Source of the DNA: VRUE01 sp963702175
Lineage (GTDB): Bacteria > Actinomycetota > Thermoleophilia > Solirubrobacterales > 70-9
Assembly (NCBI GenBank): GCA_963702175.1
Contig: OY969721.1
Coordinates: 682,001-746,000, forward strand
DNA length: 64,000 nt
Reading direction: 5' to 3'
Shown here piece after piece: positions 15,615 through 25,027 of the stretch (position 1 is the stretch's first letter; each line of letters begins with the position of its first letter). Made by a program: the position numbers and the translations under genes. The notes under the pieces are model-generated. The model worked only from the letters and a program-made list of their open reading frames with translations. It did no database searches and was not told the DNA's origin.

Positions 15615-16910
15615 ATGCCCGCGATAGCCCAGTCCACCGTATTGAGCCAATCGGCGTGCAATTCGCGCAGCCCGGCTCAAGCCGCGACCGCCATGGCAGC
15701 CTTGCTCCTCGCCTTTCTGGCTTTGGGACTCGCCACCGCCGACAGCGCCCTGGCAACTGAATCGGAATGGCTGATCGAAGGCGAAACACTGTCGGAACTG
15801 GAAATCGAAGAAAGCACCACGATCTCGGGCGGCACCGTCACCCTTGTGATTCCCAGCCTCGAATCAACGATCGAATGCAAAGCGTCATCGGGCAACGGCA
15901 CGATCTCCACGGGCGGGTCTGACAAACTCAACCTTTCGCTGAGCAAATGCGAAGTCACGAAATCCAAAGAATGCAAAGTAACCGAACCGATATCGCTAAA
16001 AGCTAAATCGGAACCTCTCGCCGCAGGGGAAATGACTTATGCCAAGCTGCAGCCCCTCAGCGAAGGCACATTTGCCACGATAGTCGTCAAAGGATGTGGC
16101 TCGCTGAAAGAAGGAGCGCTGAAAGGATCCATCGCGGCAGAAGCTTCTTTAGATCTGCTGAAAAGCCAGCCCCTCAACGTTTCCGAATCGCTCACCAAAT
16201 CGGTCAATCAGAAACTCGAAGAAGAAGAAGCGTCGACTATGAGCCTGACCTACGGCGGCTCAACCGCGTACATGGCGGGGAAATTCTCCGTCGAACTCAG
16301 CGGAGAAGCGCACGCGGGCTCGAACTGGCAGCGCGCGCTATCCACCAAACTGTGCGAGAAAAAACCGGCAGCCCAAACGACGACGTGTCCAACGGGTCAG
16401 TACTGGCCGGAAGAAACAGACGTCGTAGCTGAAAAGGAGGCCGGGACCGAAATGAAATTCCAGCTCGGCTTCACCACGACAACTTGCGGAGTCGCCAAGC
16501 TCGAAGGCAAAACCTCCGCTGACGAAGGGGCTCCATTGATCGGGACTCTCTCCGTTGTCGAATTCTCGAGTTGCAACAATGGCTGTACGGTCAGCCGACT
16601 CGGTTCTAACATCTACCTCCTAGCGTCGAACGGCAACGTAAACGGCGACGGCGACTATCAAATCCCCAACCTCAAACTCGAATTCTCTTGTGGAGGGACC
16701 ATCTGTAAATACAGAATCCCGGTTGTGGACCTTTCCTTTGCAGGAACAGCTCCAACTTTGCTTTTGAGGGGACCTGTGCCAATGGATCGACAATCGGGAT
16801 CGGATGACATGTGTGCGTCTCCTGGGACATGGGCAGGCGCGAATTCGCTCTTCTTCAACGGATTTGGGTTCGAAATCACGTTCCCCGAACCTACGTTCTT
16901 GACCAACTGA
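15615..16910 (+). CDS. Secreted protein of the LC...CPxGxxWP repeat-like family, low GC
   Basis: About 431 residues with a Sec signal whose hydrophobic core is ALLLAFLALGLATADSALA. The mature part begins ATESEWLIEGETLSELEIE and is Thr/Ser/Gly/Glu-rich with many paired cysteines, giving a beta-rich extracellular domain. It contains LCEKKPAAQTTTCPTGQYWPEETDVVAEKEAG, closely matching part of the protein at 46195-46887. Codon use is unlike its neighbours: AAA, GAA, TCG and TTT are frequent and GC is clearly lower. Start choices are TTG 15606, ATG 15615 and ATG 15693; all keep the signal peptide. No function is known. Confidence 0.7.
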   Translation: MPAIAQSTVLSQSACNSRSPAQAATAMAALLLAFLALGLATADSALATESEWLIEGETLSELEIEESTTISGGTVTLVIPSLESTIECKASSGNGTISTGGSDKLNLSLSKCEVTKSKECKVTEPISLKAKSEPLAAGEMTYAKLQPLSEGTFATIVVKGCGSLKEGALKGSIAAEASLDLLKSQPLNVSESLTKSVNQKLEEEEASTMSLTYGGSTAYMAGKFSVELSGEAHAGSNWQRALSTKLCEKKPAAQTTTCPTGQYWPEETDVVAEKEAGTEMKFQLGFTTTTCGVAKLEGKTSADEGAPLIGTLSVVEFSSCNNGCTVSRLGSNIYLLASNGNVNGDGDYQIPNLKLEFSCGGTICKYRIPVVDLSFAGTAPTLLLRGPVPMDRQSGSDDMCASPGTWAGANSLFFNGFGFEITFPEPTFLTN

Positions 16911-16926
16911 AGCACGATCCCTCGCG

Positions 16927-17142
16927 CTACGTACTGCGAAGAATCGGGGCGAGGATTGATCCGCTTCCCGAGCGAGGTTGAGGTTTGAGAGGTTCTCGAC
17001 ACCCGCCCAGAATGTCGATGATCGGCTTGGCATCAAGCCCAGGGACGGCCGTGCTGCCAACGTGGTGGATGCCTCCCGCAACCACGCCCCAACCATCAGG
17101 GTCTTTACGTTCGTCCTTCCGATGGGGCCCCACTTCAGGCAA
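16927..17142 (-). pseudogene. Remnant of a GrpB/UPF0157 nucleotidyltransferase gene
   Basis: The minus-strand frame carries GIHHVGSTAVPGLDAKPIID, the hallmark of GrpB-domain proteins (usually I-E-H-[IV]-G-S-T-A-V-P-G-L-x-A-K-P-I-I-D), at about 17005-17078. A complete protein has about 170-190 residues. Here only about 35 recognisable residues remain, without the N-terminal strand or the C-terminal half, so the gene is broken on both sides. It lies between the secreted-protein gene and tRNA-Pro. Nothing else is apparent in 16911-17233. Confidence 0.6.
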
Positions 17143-17233
17143 CGCAAGTGCGGCGCGGGTGCGGCAGCCAAAGCATCGGAGTCGCTATGGGATCGATGCG
17201 AGCGACGAATAACGCTCGCCTAGCGGAGAAACA

Positions 17234-17307
17234 TCGGGGCGCCCGGATTCGAACCGGGGACCTCGGCCACCCAAAGGCCGCGCGCTACCAGGCTGCGCCA
17301 CGCCCCG
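17234..17307 (-). tRNA. tRNA-Pro (anticodon TGG)
   Basis: On the minus strand, acceptor CGGGGCG/CGCCCCG and anticodon stem CGGCC/GGCCG with loop TTTGGGT (anticodon TGG, reading CCA). The T arm is CCCGGTTCGAATCCGGG, the discriminator is A, and no CCA is encoded. Length is 74 nt. Confidence 0.95.
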
Positions 17308-17380
17308 CTTGGGGCCAGTGTAGAGCGGGGTCGCGACCCGAGCCGGGCTCGTCGCAGGCCAACCGCTAGGTTTCGCGGCC

Positions 17381-18676
<1,296 letters not shown>

Positions 18677-18702
18677 ACCCCCAGCGCCCTTAGGATGGGC
18701 TC

Positions 18703-19269
18703 GTGGTGAAGATCTACACGAAGAAGGGCGATGACGGCACGACCTCGCTCTGGTACGGCGGTCGTGTGCCCAAGCACCACGGCCGCACCGAGGCCTACGG
18801 CGCGCTCGACGAGGCGTGCTCGGAGCTGGGTGTGGCACGCGCGCTCTGCGACGCCGGCGAGGCCGAGCTGGCCGCTGACATCCTCCGCCTCCAGGACGAC
18901 CTCTTCGTCGCCGGCGCCGAGCTGGCAACCGCGCCCGAGGCCGCTGAGCGCCTCGAGGACGGGATCAGCCGCACTACCGAGGAGATGGTTGCCGAGCTCG
19001 AGCGGCAGATCGACCACTACATGGCACAGGTCGAGCTGCCGCCGAAGTTCGTGATCCCTGGCGGCAACCAGCTCTCCGCCCAGCTCGACGTCGCCCGCAC
19101 CACGATCCGCCGTGCCGAGCGCCACATCAGCGCGCTCAACGAGGCCGGCGAGCTGGCCTCCGAGACGGTGATCCATTTCGTCAACCGCGCCTCCGACCTC
19201 GCCTACGCGATGGCCCGCTTCGCCGATGTCGACGATCCGGCCCTGTTCGAGGGCCGGCGCAAGGCGTAG
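18703..19269 (+). CDS. pduO/cobO-like: Cob(I)alamin adenosyltransferase, PduO type
   Basis: A 188-residue ATP:cob(I)alamin adenosyltransferase. It has the N-terminal KIYTKKGDDGTTSLWYGGRVPKHHGRTEAYGALDEACSELG pattern, which binds ATP, and the C-terminal R-R-A-E-R...NRASDLAY-A-R segment lining the corrinoid pocket. It makes adenosylcobalamin for B12-dependent mutases. It starts at GTG (18703; GTG 18706 is an alternative). It follows the DUF1015 gene and precedes an SDR gene by 8 nt, suggesting one transcription unit. Confidence 0.9.
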   Translation: MVKIYTKKGDDGTTSLWYGGRVPKHHGRTEAYGALDEACSELGVARALCDAGEAELAADILRLQDDLFVAGAELATAPEAAERLEDGISRTTEEMVAELERQIDHYMAQVELPPKFVIPGGNQLSAQLDVARTTIRRAERHISALNEAGELASETVIHFVNRASDLAYAMARFADVDDPALFEGRRKA

Positions 19270-19277
19270 TGCACTAA

Positions 19278-20090
19278 ATGGATCTCGGTCTCAGCGGGCG
19301 CGCCTGTGTCGTCACCGGCGCCAGCCGCGGGATCGGACGGGAGACGGCACGGCTGTTCTGCGCCGAGGGCGCCAACGTACTGTTGGTCGCCCGCAACGAG
19401 GAGCGTCTGGCCGAGGCGACGAGGGAGGCCGCGGCTACCGGCTCCGATGCCGGAGGGCGGGCGGTGGATCTCGTCCTCGACGTCACAGCTGAGGACGCTG
19501 GCGAGCTGATCGTCGCGGCCGCGAACGAGCATTTCGGGTCCCTCGACGTGCTCGTCAACAACGCCGGCGCCGCCCAGTGGCGCGACCTCGACGAGGTACC
19601 CGACGAGGATTGGCGCGCTCAGTACGAGCTCAACGTGATGGCACCGCTGCGGGCGATGCGCGCCGCGATCCCGGCGATGGCCGAGCGCGGCTGGGGCCGG
19701 GTGGTCAACGTATGCTCGACTGCGGGTAAGCGGCCCTCCGCGGCGATGCCCGAGTACTCGGTCGCCAAGGCCGCCGAGCTCTCGCTCTCCCGCCTCTTCG
19801 CCGACCGCCACGCGAAGGAGGGTGTGCTCATCAACGCGATCTGCCCCGGCCCGGTCGAGGCCGAGCTGTGGATGGAGGAGGGCGGGTTGCTCGACCAGTC
19901 GAAGGAGATGTCAGGGGCCGAGAGCCGCGAGGAGGCGCTCCAGACCGCGGGGGCGAAGCGCCCGATCGGCCGACTCGCCAAAGTCGACGAGATCGCCGCC
20001 GCGATCGTCTTCCTCTGCTCCGAGCGCACCTCCTATGTCAGCGGCGCCGCCTGGTCGGTTGACGGCGGCACGGTGCAGGTCATCATCTGA
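19278..20090 (+). CDS. SDR-family NAD(P)-dependent oxidoreductase
   Basis: A 270-residue classical short-chain dehydrogenase. The cofactor motif is TGASRGIG (about residues 13-20), then NNAG (about 93-96), catalytic Ser in CSTAG, and Tyr-x-x-x-Lys in EYSVAK (about 155-160). The C-terminus W-S-V-D-G-G-T is typical. FabG-like sequence features fit 3-ketoacyl or alcohol reduction, but the substrate is not defined. ARNEERL after the second strand suggests NADP preference. It is part of the run DUF1015-pduO-SDR-NUDIX. Confidence 0.9.
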   Translation: MDLGLSGRACVVTGASRGIGRETARLFCAEGANVLLVARNEERLAEATREAAATGSDAGGRAVDLVLDVTAEDAGELIVAAANEHFGSLDVLVNNAGAAQWRDLDEVPDEDWRAQYELNVMAPLRAMRAAIPAMAERGWGRVVNVCSTAGKRPSAAMPEYSVAKAAELSLSRLFADRHAKEGVLINAICPGPVEAELWMEEGGLLDQSKEMSGAESREEALQTAGAKRPIGRLAKVDEIAAAIVFLCSERTSYVSGAAWSVDGGTVQVII

Positions 20091-20094
20091 GCGC

Positions 20095-20634
20095 GTGTCG
20101 ACTTATGCGCCCTATATGACGCATAAAGCGACACAGACCGAGGCCGCCGTCCTGTTGCCGCTCTATGGCTGGCCGGACGAACCGGGTCTCGTCTTCACCG
20201 AGCGGCGTGCTGACCTGCGGCGCCACGCCGGCGAGATCTCATTCCCCGGCGGCCGCAAGGACAAGGCCGACGCTGACCTCGTAGCGACCGCGCTGCGCGA
20301 GGCGCAGGAGGAGATCGGTCTCGATCCGGCGGCGGTCGAGCTGGGCGACGCACTGCCGCCAACCAATACCTTCGTCACCGGCTACCGCGTCCACCCCTTC
20401 GTCGGCCATATCCCCCACCCCGCCGAGCTGAACCTAGAGCCCAACCCGGCCGAGGTGGAGACCGTCCTCACCTTTTCGCTCGACACTCTGCGCAAGAGCT
20501 ACGAGATCCGCCGCCTGGTCCGCCGCGGCCTACCGATCCACACCCCCACCTACGAGGTCGAAGGTCACCTGATCTGGGGAGCTACCGCCCGGATTTTGGG
20601 CGATCTACTGGATCGGCTGTTTGAGGCGGCGTAG
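20095..20634 (+). CDS. CoA pyrophosphatase (NudL-like NUDIX hydrolase)
   Basis: A 179-residue protein (GTG 20095; ATG 20116 is also possible, giving 172). The UPF0035/CoA-diphosphatase signature VFTERRADLRRHAGEISFPGG runs directly into the NUDIX box with ATALREAQEEIGL. This pair distinguishes CoA pyrophosphatases, which cut CoA to 4-phosphopantetheine and 3',5'-ADP. The C-terminal VEGHLIWGATARIL is also conserved. It lies 4 nt after the SDR stop. Confidence 0.9.
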   Translation: MSTYAPYMTHKATQTEAAVLLPLYGWPDEPGLVFTERRADLRRHAGEISFPGGRKDKADADLVATALREAQEEIGLDPAAVELGDALPPTNTFVTGYRVHPFVGHIPHPAELNLEPNPAEVETVLTFSLDTLRKSYEIRRLVRRGLPIHTPTYEVEGHLIWGATARILGDLLDRLFEAA

Positions 20635-20708
20635 CCAAGCCTGGCAAGGACACAGGGAGCGTGGCGTGCTCTGCACGCGAGCGACTGAGGACGCTGCCAG
20701 GCGCAGGT
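20634..20708 (+). ncRNA. Structured intergenic element, copy A
   Basis: The element begins GCCAAGC inside the stop codon of the NUDIX gene. GCCTGGCA (20639-20646) pairs perfectly with TGCCAGGC (20695-20702), enclosing CAAGGACACAGGGAG, a hairpin GCGTGC-TCT-GCACGC (20664-20678), and CGACTGAGGACGC. Copy B at 42145 keeps the unpaired blocks but has different stem sequences. Both copies lie between convergent genes. It may be an RNA element acting in the 3' UTR or a bidirectional terminator. Function is unknown. Confidence 0.5.
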
Positions 20709-20717
20709 TACGGCGTC

Positions 20718-21383
20718 TCAAACCTTTTCGGGCTGGGGAACGATGCGGATGTAAGGACGCGGCTCCTCCCAGCCATCCGGGTAGATCTCTTTCGCTTCGT
20801 CGTTGGAGACCGAGCCGGCGATGATCACGTCGTCGCCCTGCTGCCACTGGGCCGGCGTGGCGACTTTGTGCTTGGCGGTGAGCTGCAGCGAGTCGATCAC
20901 GCGCAGCACCTCGTCGAAGTTGCGTCCGGTCGTCATCGGATAGACCAGAATGAGTTTGACCTTCTTGTCGGGACCGATGACGAAGACGTTGCGCACGGTC
21001 TGGTTGTCGACGGGCGTGCGGTCGCCAGCGTCGCCGGAGACGTCCGCCGGCAGCATCCCGTAGAGCTTCGAGACCTGGAAGTCGGCGTCGCTGATGATCG
21101 GGTAGTTCGGGGCCGAGCCCTGGGTCTCTTCGATGTCCTTGGCCCATCCCTCGTGCTTGTCGAGCGGGTCGACCGAGAGGCCGATGATCTTTACACCGCG
21201 CTTCGCGAACTCGGGCTCGATGCTGGCCATGTAGCCGAGCTCGGTCGTGCAAACCGGAGTGAAGTCCTTCGGGTGCGAGAACAGCACTGCCCACGAATCG
21301 CCGATCCAGTCGTGGAACCTGATCCGACCCTCGGTCGTCTCAGCCTCGAAATCGGGGGCTACGTCGCCAAGTTGCAGCGCCAT
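20718..21383 (-). CDS. 1-Cys peroxiredoxin (Prx6/AhpC-TSA family)
   Basis: A 221-residue peroxiredoxin of the Prx6 type. The peroxidatic centre F-T-P-V-C-T-T-E (Cys about 45) is clear, followed by GLSVDPLDKHEGWAKDI and the C-terminal domain with VATPAQWQQGDDVIIAGSVSNDEAKEIYPDGWEEPRPYIR, typical of Prx6-like enzymes. No resolving cysteine is present, which fits the 1-Cys class. It is cytosolic and reduces hydroperoxides. It is monocistronic, convergent with the NUDIX gene, and copy A lies between them. Confidence 0.93.
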   Translation of the reverse strand: MALQLGDVAPDFEAETTEGRIRFHDWIGDSWAVLFSHPKDFTPVCTTELGYMASIEPEFAKRGVKIIGLSVDPLDKHEGWAKDIEETQGSAPNYPIISDADFQVSKLYGMLPADVSGDAGDRTPVDNQTVRNVFVIGPDKKVKLILVYPMTTGRNFDEVLRVIDSLQLTAKHKVATPAQWQQGDDVIIAGSVSNDEAKEIYPDGWEEPRPYIRIVPQPEKV

Positions 21384-21484
21384 CAGATTGCTCCTCTCGG
21401 ATGCTCGAGTTAGACATTCACCTGAATCCTTATCCGAGTCTAGACGTATCGCTTCGCGCGCCCACCGGGGTCCCCGCGCTGCCG

Positions 21485-21772
21485 CTAGAAGGCAGAAGGG
21501 TCGTTGCGAAGACGCTCGATCTCCTCGACGGCGACTTCGTCGCGCAGCTCCTGCTCGCTGCGCTCAGGGAGGCCGCGGCGACGGCGCATCTCGTTCTGCG
21601 CATCGAGCATCTGCTGGATGTCGGCGATCTCGTTCTCGGCTTCGACCTGGGGCGAGCGGGTCGGCTTCCAGTCGACCAAATCGGCGCTGCTGCTCGGGTA
21701 GAAGTGGCCGACCACGACCAGCACGCCGATCAGCAGCGCAAGCATTGCGATCGTCACCAAGACGAAGCCCAC
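21485..21772 (-). CDS. Small single-pass membrane protein, unknown
   Basis: A 95-residue protein with one N-terminal helix, FVLVTIAMLALLIGVLVVVGHF, acting as an anchor. A charged, helical cytosolic tail follows with AENEIADIQQMLDAQNEMRRRRGLPERSEQELRDEVA, likely coiled-coil. It belongs to no named family that I recognise. It is divergent from the thiolase gene, 39 nt away. Confidence 0.65.
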   Translation of the reverse strand: MGFVLVTIAMLALLIGVLVVVGHFYPSSSADLVDWKPTRSPQVEAENEIADIQQMLDAQNEMRRRRGLPERSEQELRDEVAVEEIERLRNDPSAF

Positions 21773-21811
21773 GGCCCAAGGATACGACGGCCTTGATGTT
21801 TAATCCGCATC

Positions 21812-23011
21812 GTGGCAGAGGCCTACGTAGTCGACGCGATCCGCACGCCGATGGGCGCCTACCGGGGCGCCCTCGCTGGCGTCCGTCCGGACGATCTCGC
21901 CGCCCACACGATTGCCGCCGTGGTCGAGCGCACCGGCGTCGACCCCGAGCGGATCACCGACGTCTACTTCGGTGCCGCCAACCAGTCTGGCGAGGACAAC
22001 CGCGACGTGGCCCGGATGGCCGCCCTGCTTGCGGGCCTGCCGCACACCGTGCCGGGCGCCACCGTCAACCGGCTCTGCGCCTCGGGCCTGGAGGCGGTCA
22101 ACGCCGCCGCCCGCGCGGTCAAGCTCGGCGAGGGTGAGTACTACCTGGCGGGCGGGGTCGAGTCGATGAGCCGCGCGCCCTGGGTCGTCGGCAAGCCGGA
22201 GCGCGGCCTTCCGCGCGGGCCGCAGACGATGCACGACACGACCCTGGGCTGGCGCTTCGTCAACCCGCGGATGGCTGAGCTCGGCCTCTCGACCGAATCG
22301 ATGGGCGAGACCGGCGAGAACGTCGCCGAGCGCTACGGGATCAGTCGCGAGGACCAAGACGCCTTCGGCCTGCGCAGCCACCAGCGCGCGGTCGCTGCCG
22401 CCGAGGCCGGGATCTTCGCCGAAGAGATCGTCTCGATCGAGGCGCCGCAAGGTCGAGAGACCGTCACCGTCGATGCCGACGAGGGCCCGCGTGCGGACGC
22501 CTCGCTGGAGAAGATGGCGAAGCTCCGTCCGGCCTTTCGTGAGGGCGGCACGGTCACCGCCGGCAATGCCTCCACCCTCAACGACGGCGCAGCCTGCACT
22601 CTGATCGCCTCCGAGAAGAGCGCCGAGGAGCTCGACGCCGAGCCACTAGCCCGCATCGTCTCCTTCGGTGTCGCCGGCGTCGACCCCGCCTACATGGGGA
22701 TCGGGCCAGCGCTTGCCATTCCGCGTGCGCTCGAGGCCGCCGGCCTCACCCTCGATCAGGTCGACCTGATCGAGCTCAACGAGGCCTTCGCCTCGCAGGT
22801 GCTCGCCTCCGCCCGCGAGCTTGGAATCGACGAAGAGCGGCTCAACGTCAACGGCGGCGCGATTGCCCTCGGCCACCCGCTCGGCTGCACCGGCGCCCGC
22901 CTCACCACGACCCTGGTCCGCGAGCTGCGCCGCCGCGGCGGCAAGTACGGCATCGCGACGATGTGCGTCGGCGTCGGCCAGGGCCTGGCGACGGTCTTCG
23001 AAGCGGTCTGA
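21812..23011 (+). CDS. Thiolase (acetyl-CoA acyltransferase)
   Basis: A 399-residue type I/II thiolase starting at GTG. The catalytic Cys is in NRLCASGLEAV (about residue 88), and the active-site His and Cys are in GHPLGCTGAR and CVGVGQG near the C-terminus. ELNEAFASQ is also present. The family carries out the last step of beta-oxidation or of aromatic acid degradation; PcaF-like features (DLAAHTI, NRDVARMAALLAGL) fit 3-oxoacyl-CoA cleavage. It heads a five-gene same-strand cluster ending at 26979. Confidence 0.92.
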   Translation: MAEAYVVDAIRTPMGAYRGALAGVRPDDLAAHTIAAVVERTGVDPERITDVYFGAANQSGEDNRDVARMAALLAGLPHTVPGATVNRLCASGLEAVNAAARAVKLGEGEYYLAGGVESMSRAPWVVGKPERGLPRGPQTMHDTTLGWRFVNPRMAELGLSTESMGETGENVAERYGISREDQDAFGLRSHQRAVAAAEAGIFAEEIVSIEAPQGRETVTVDADEGPRADASLEKMAKLRPAFREGGTVTAGNASTLNDGAACTLIASEKSAEELDAEPLARIVSFGVAGVDPAYMGIGPALAIPRALEAAGLTLDQVDLIELNEAFASQVLASARELGIDEERLNVNGGAIALGHPLGCTGARLTTTLVRELRRRGGKYGIATMCVGVGQGLATVFEAV

Positions 23012-23029
23012 GGTAGCCTCGCGCGTTCG

Positions 23030-23824
23030 ATGACGAGCGACTTCAGAGAGCTGGCCAGCGTCGACGGAGCGGTCTCTCCGACCGCCGAGGCCGTGGTGCC
23101 GCTGAAGGACGACGGGCTCTACCGCGGTGACGGTGCTTTCGAGGTGATCCGCCTCTACCAGGGCAAGCCGTTCGCCCTCAGTGACCACATCGGCCGACTC
23201 GAGCGCTCGGCGGCGGCGATCGAGCTCCAGTTCGATCGCGCCGCGCTCGAGCGCGAGGTCGAGGCGCTGCTCACCCAGCATGGAGACGGCGACGGGCAGC
23301 TGCGCCTGATCGTCACCCGCGGCGGCCGGCGGCTGGCGATGACCGAGCCGCTTCCCCCCCACGGAGAGACGCTGCGCCTTGCCACCGTCACCTACCAGCC
23401 GACCGTGATCCTCAACGGCGTCAAGTCGCTCTCCTACGCCGCCAACATGCAGGCGACACGGCTGGCCAAAGCCAAGGGCGCCGACGAGGCGGTGCTGGTG
23501 CAGCCGGACGGGACCGTGCTCGAGCCACCAACCTCCGCGATCTTCTGGGTCTCGCCGCAGGGAGCGCTGCGCACGCCCGCTCTCGACAACGGAGTGCTCG
23601 AGTCGATCACCCGCGACCGCCTCGTCAAGGCGCTCGAGGTCGAGGAGGGCGCCTGGCCGATCGCCGACCTGCGTGCCGCCGAGGAGGCCTTCCTCGCCTC
23701 GACCACGCGCGAGATCCAAGCCGTCGCCGCGATCGACGGAACCGAGCTGGCCGCCGCGCCGGGTCCACGCACACGCGAGGCGCAGGAAGCGTTCGCTGCC
23801 ACCCTGGGCCAAGAGCTGCCATGA
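23030..23824 (+). CDS. Class IV PLP aminotransferase (IlvE/PabC-like)
   Basis: A 264-residue fold-type IV aminotransferase. Visible are DDGLYRGDGAFEVIRLYQGKPFALSDHIGRLERSA, the catalytic lysine in NGVKSLSYAANM (about residue 131), and the C-terminal AFLASTTREIQAV phosphate-binding region. This group includes branched-chain aminotransferase, D-amino-acid aminotransferase and aminodeoxychorismate lyase; motifs alone do not choose between them. Its place between a thiolase and an acyl-CoA dehydrogenase suggests deamination of an amino acid whose carbon chain enters the same pathway. Confidence 0.85.
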   Translation: MTSDFRELASVDGAVSPTAEAVVPLKDDGLYRGDGAFEVIRLYQGKPFALSDHIGRLERSAAAIELQFDRAALEREVEALLTQHGDGDGQLRLIVTRGGRRLAMTEPLPPHGETLRLATVTYQPTVILNGVKSLSYAANMQATRLAKAKGADEAVLVQPDGTVLEPPTSAIFWVSPQGALRTPALDNGVLESITRDRLVKALEVEEGAWPIADLRAAEEAFLASTTREIQAVAAIDGTELAAAPGPRTREAQEAFAATLGQELP

Positions 23825-23854
23825 CAGAGACCGACCCGAGAAAGCAGGGGTGAG

Positions 23855-25024
23855 ATGGACTTCCAGTTGAGCGACGAGCAAAAGCTGATCTCCGAAACCG
23901 CTCGCGAATTCGCTGATAAGGAGATCATCCCGCGGGTCCGCGACAACGATCGTGCGGCGCGCTTCGATCGCGAGCTGGCGAGCAAGCTGGGTGAGGTCGG
24001 CTATCTCGGCGCCCCGGTGGCCGAGGAGTACGGCGGCCGCGGCCTCGACTACCTCGGCTACGGGCTGATCGTTGAGCAGGTCGGCCGCGCCGACTCCTCC
24101 GCCCGCACCGTGGTCTCGGTGCAGACCTCGCTGGTCGCTGGCTCGATCGAGAAGTGGGGCACCGAGAAGCAGAAGCAGCAGTGGCTGCCGCGGCTCTGTT
24201 CGGGCGAGGCGCTTGGCTGCTTCGGCCTGACCGAGCCCGACACCGGCTCCGACGCCGCCAACCTGCGCACCCGCGCGACCAAGACCGACTCGGGCTGGTC
24301 GATCAGCGGCCAGAAGATGTGGATCTCACTCGGCAACTTCTCCGAGGTGGCGCTGATCTTCGCCCAGACCGATCCGGCACTGAAGCATCGCGGCCTCGCC
24401 TGCTTCCTCGCCCCCACCGCCAGCGAGGGCTTCACCGCGCAGGAGATCCACGGCAAGCTTGGCCTGCGCTCCTCGGACACAGCGGAGCTCTCGCTCGACA
24501 GCGTCGAGGTCGGCGAGGACGCCATGTTGGGGGCGGTGGGCGACGGCTTCAAGGTCGCGATGAGCGCCCTCGACAACGGCCGCTACAGCGTCGCCGCCGG
24601 CTGCGTCGGCATCTGTGACGGCTGCGTCGACGCCTCGGTCCAGTACGCCAAGGAGCGCAAGCAGTTCGGCGTCCCGCTGGCCCGCTTCCAGTTGGTCCAA
24701 GAGATGATCGCCGACATGATCCTCAAGCGCGACGCCTCGCGGATGCTGGTCTACCGCGCTGGCGCGCTCAAGGACGAAGGAAAGCCGAACACGCTGGAGA
24801 CCTTGGTGGCGAAGCTCTACGCGACTGAGTCGGCGGTGGAATGCGCCAACCTGGCGATCCAGGTCCACGGCGGCGCCGGCTACGTCGACGACTACCCAGT
24901 CGAGCGCTACCTGCGCGACGCCCGCGTGACGACTCTCTACGAGGGCACCTCACAGATCCAGAAGCTGATCATCGGCCGCGCAGTGACAGGAGAGAACGCA
25001 ATGACACCGATGGTGGCCGAGTAG
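23855..25024 (+). CDS. Acyl-CoA dehydrogenase
   Basis: A 389-residue FAD enzyme. It has the N-terminal LSDEQKLISETAREFADKEI, the FAD/substrate segment CFGLTEPDTGSDAANLRTRA, KMWISLGNF, and the C-terminal catalytic region YLRDARVTTLYEGTSQIQKLIIGR, in which the Glu of Y-E-G-T is the base in short and medium chain enzymes. QVHGGAGYVDDYPVER is also diagnostic. It oxidises acyl-CoA to trans-2-enoyl-CoA, passing electrons to ETF, which is not in the window. The ETF-binding arm appears intact. Confidence 0.94.
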   Translation: MDFQLSDEQKLISETAREFADKEIIPRVRDNDRAARFDRELASKLGEVGYLGAPVAEEYGGRGLDYLGYGLIVEQVGRADSSARTVVSVQTSLVAGSIEKWGTEKQKQQWLPRLCSGEALGCFGLTEPDTGSDAANLRTRATKTDSGWSISGQKMWISLGNFSEVALIFAQTDPALKHRGLACFLAPTASEGFTAQEIHGKLGLRSSDTAELSLDSVEVGEDAMLGAVGDGFKVAMSALDNGRYSVAAGCVGICDGCVDASVQYAKERKQFGVPLARFQLVQEMIADMILKRDASRMLVYRAGALKDEGKPNTLETLVAKLYATESAVECANLAIQVHGGAGYVDDYPVERYLRDARVTTLYEGTSQIQKLIIGRAVTGENAMTPMVAE

Positions 25025-25027
25025 GGC

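Noticed and set aside
22646..23881. A 411-codon open frame antisense to the thiolase and aminotransferase genes
   Set aside because: Long antisense frames arise readily opposite GC-rich coding sequence; the sense genes have full family motifs. The same applies to other long antisense frames across the window, such as those opposite cysPTW, ctaD and the alkylsulfatase.
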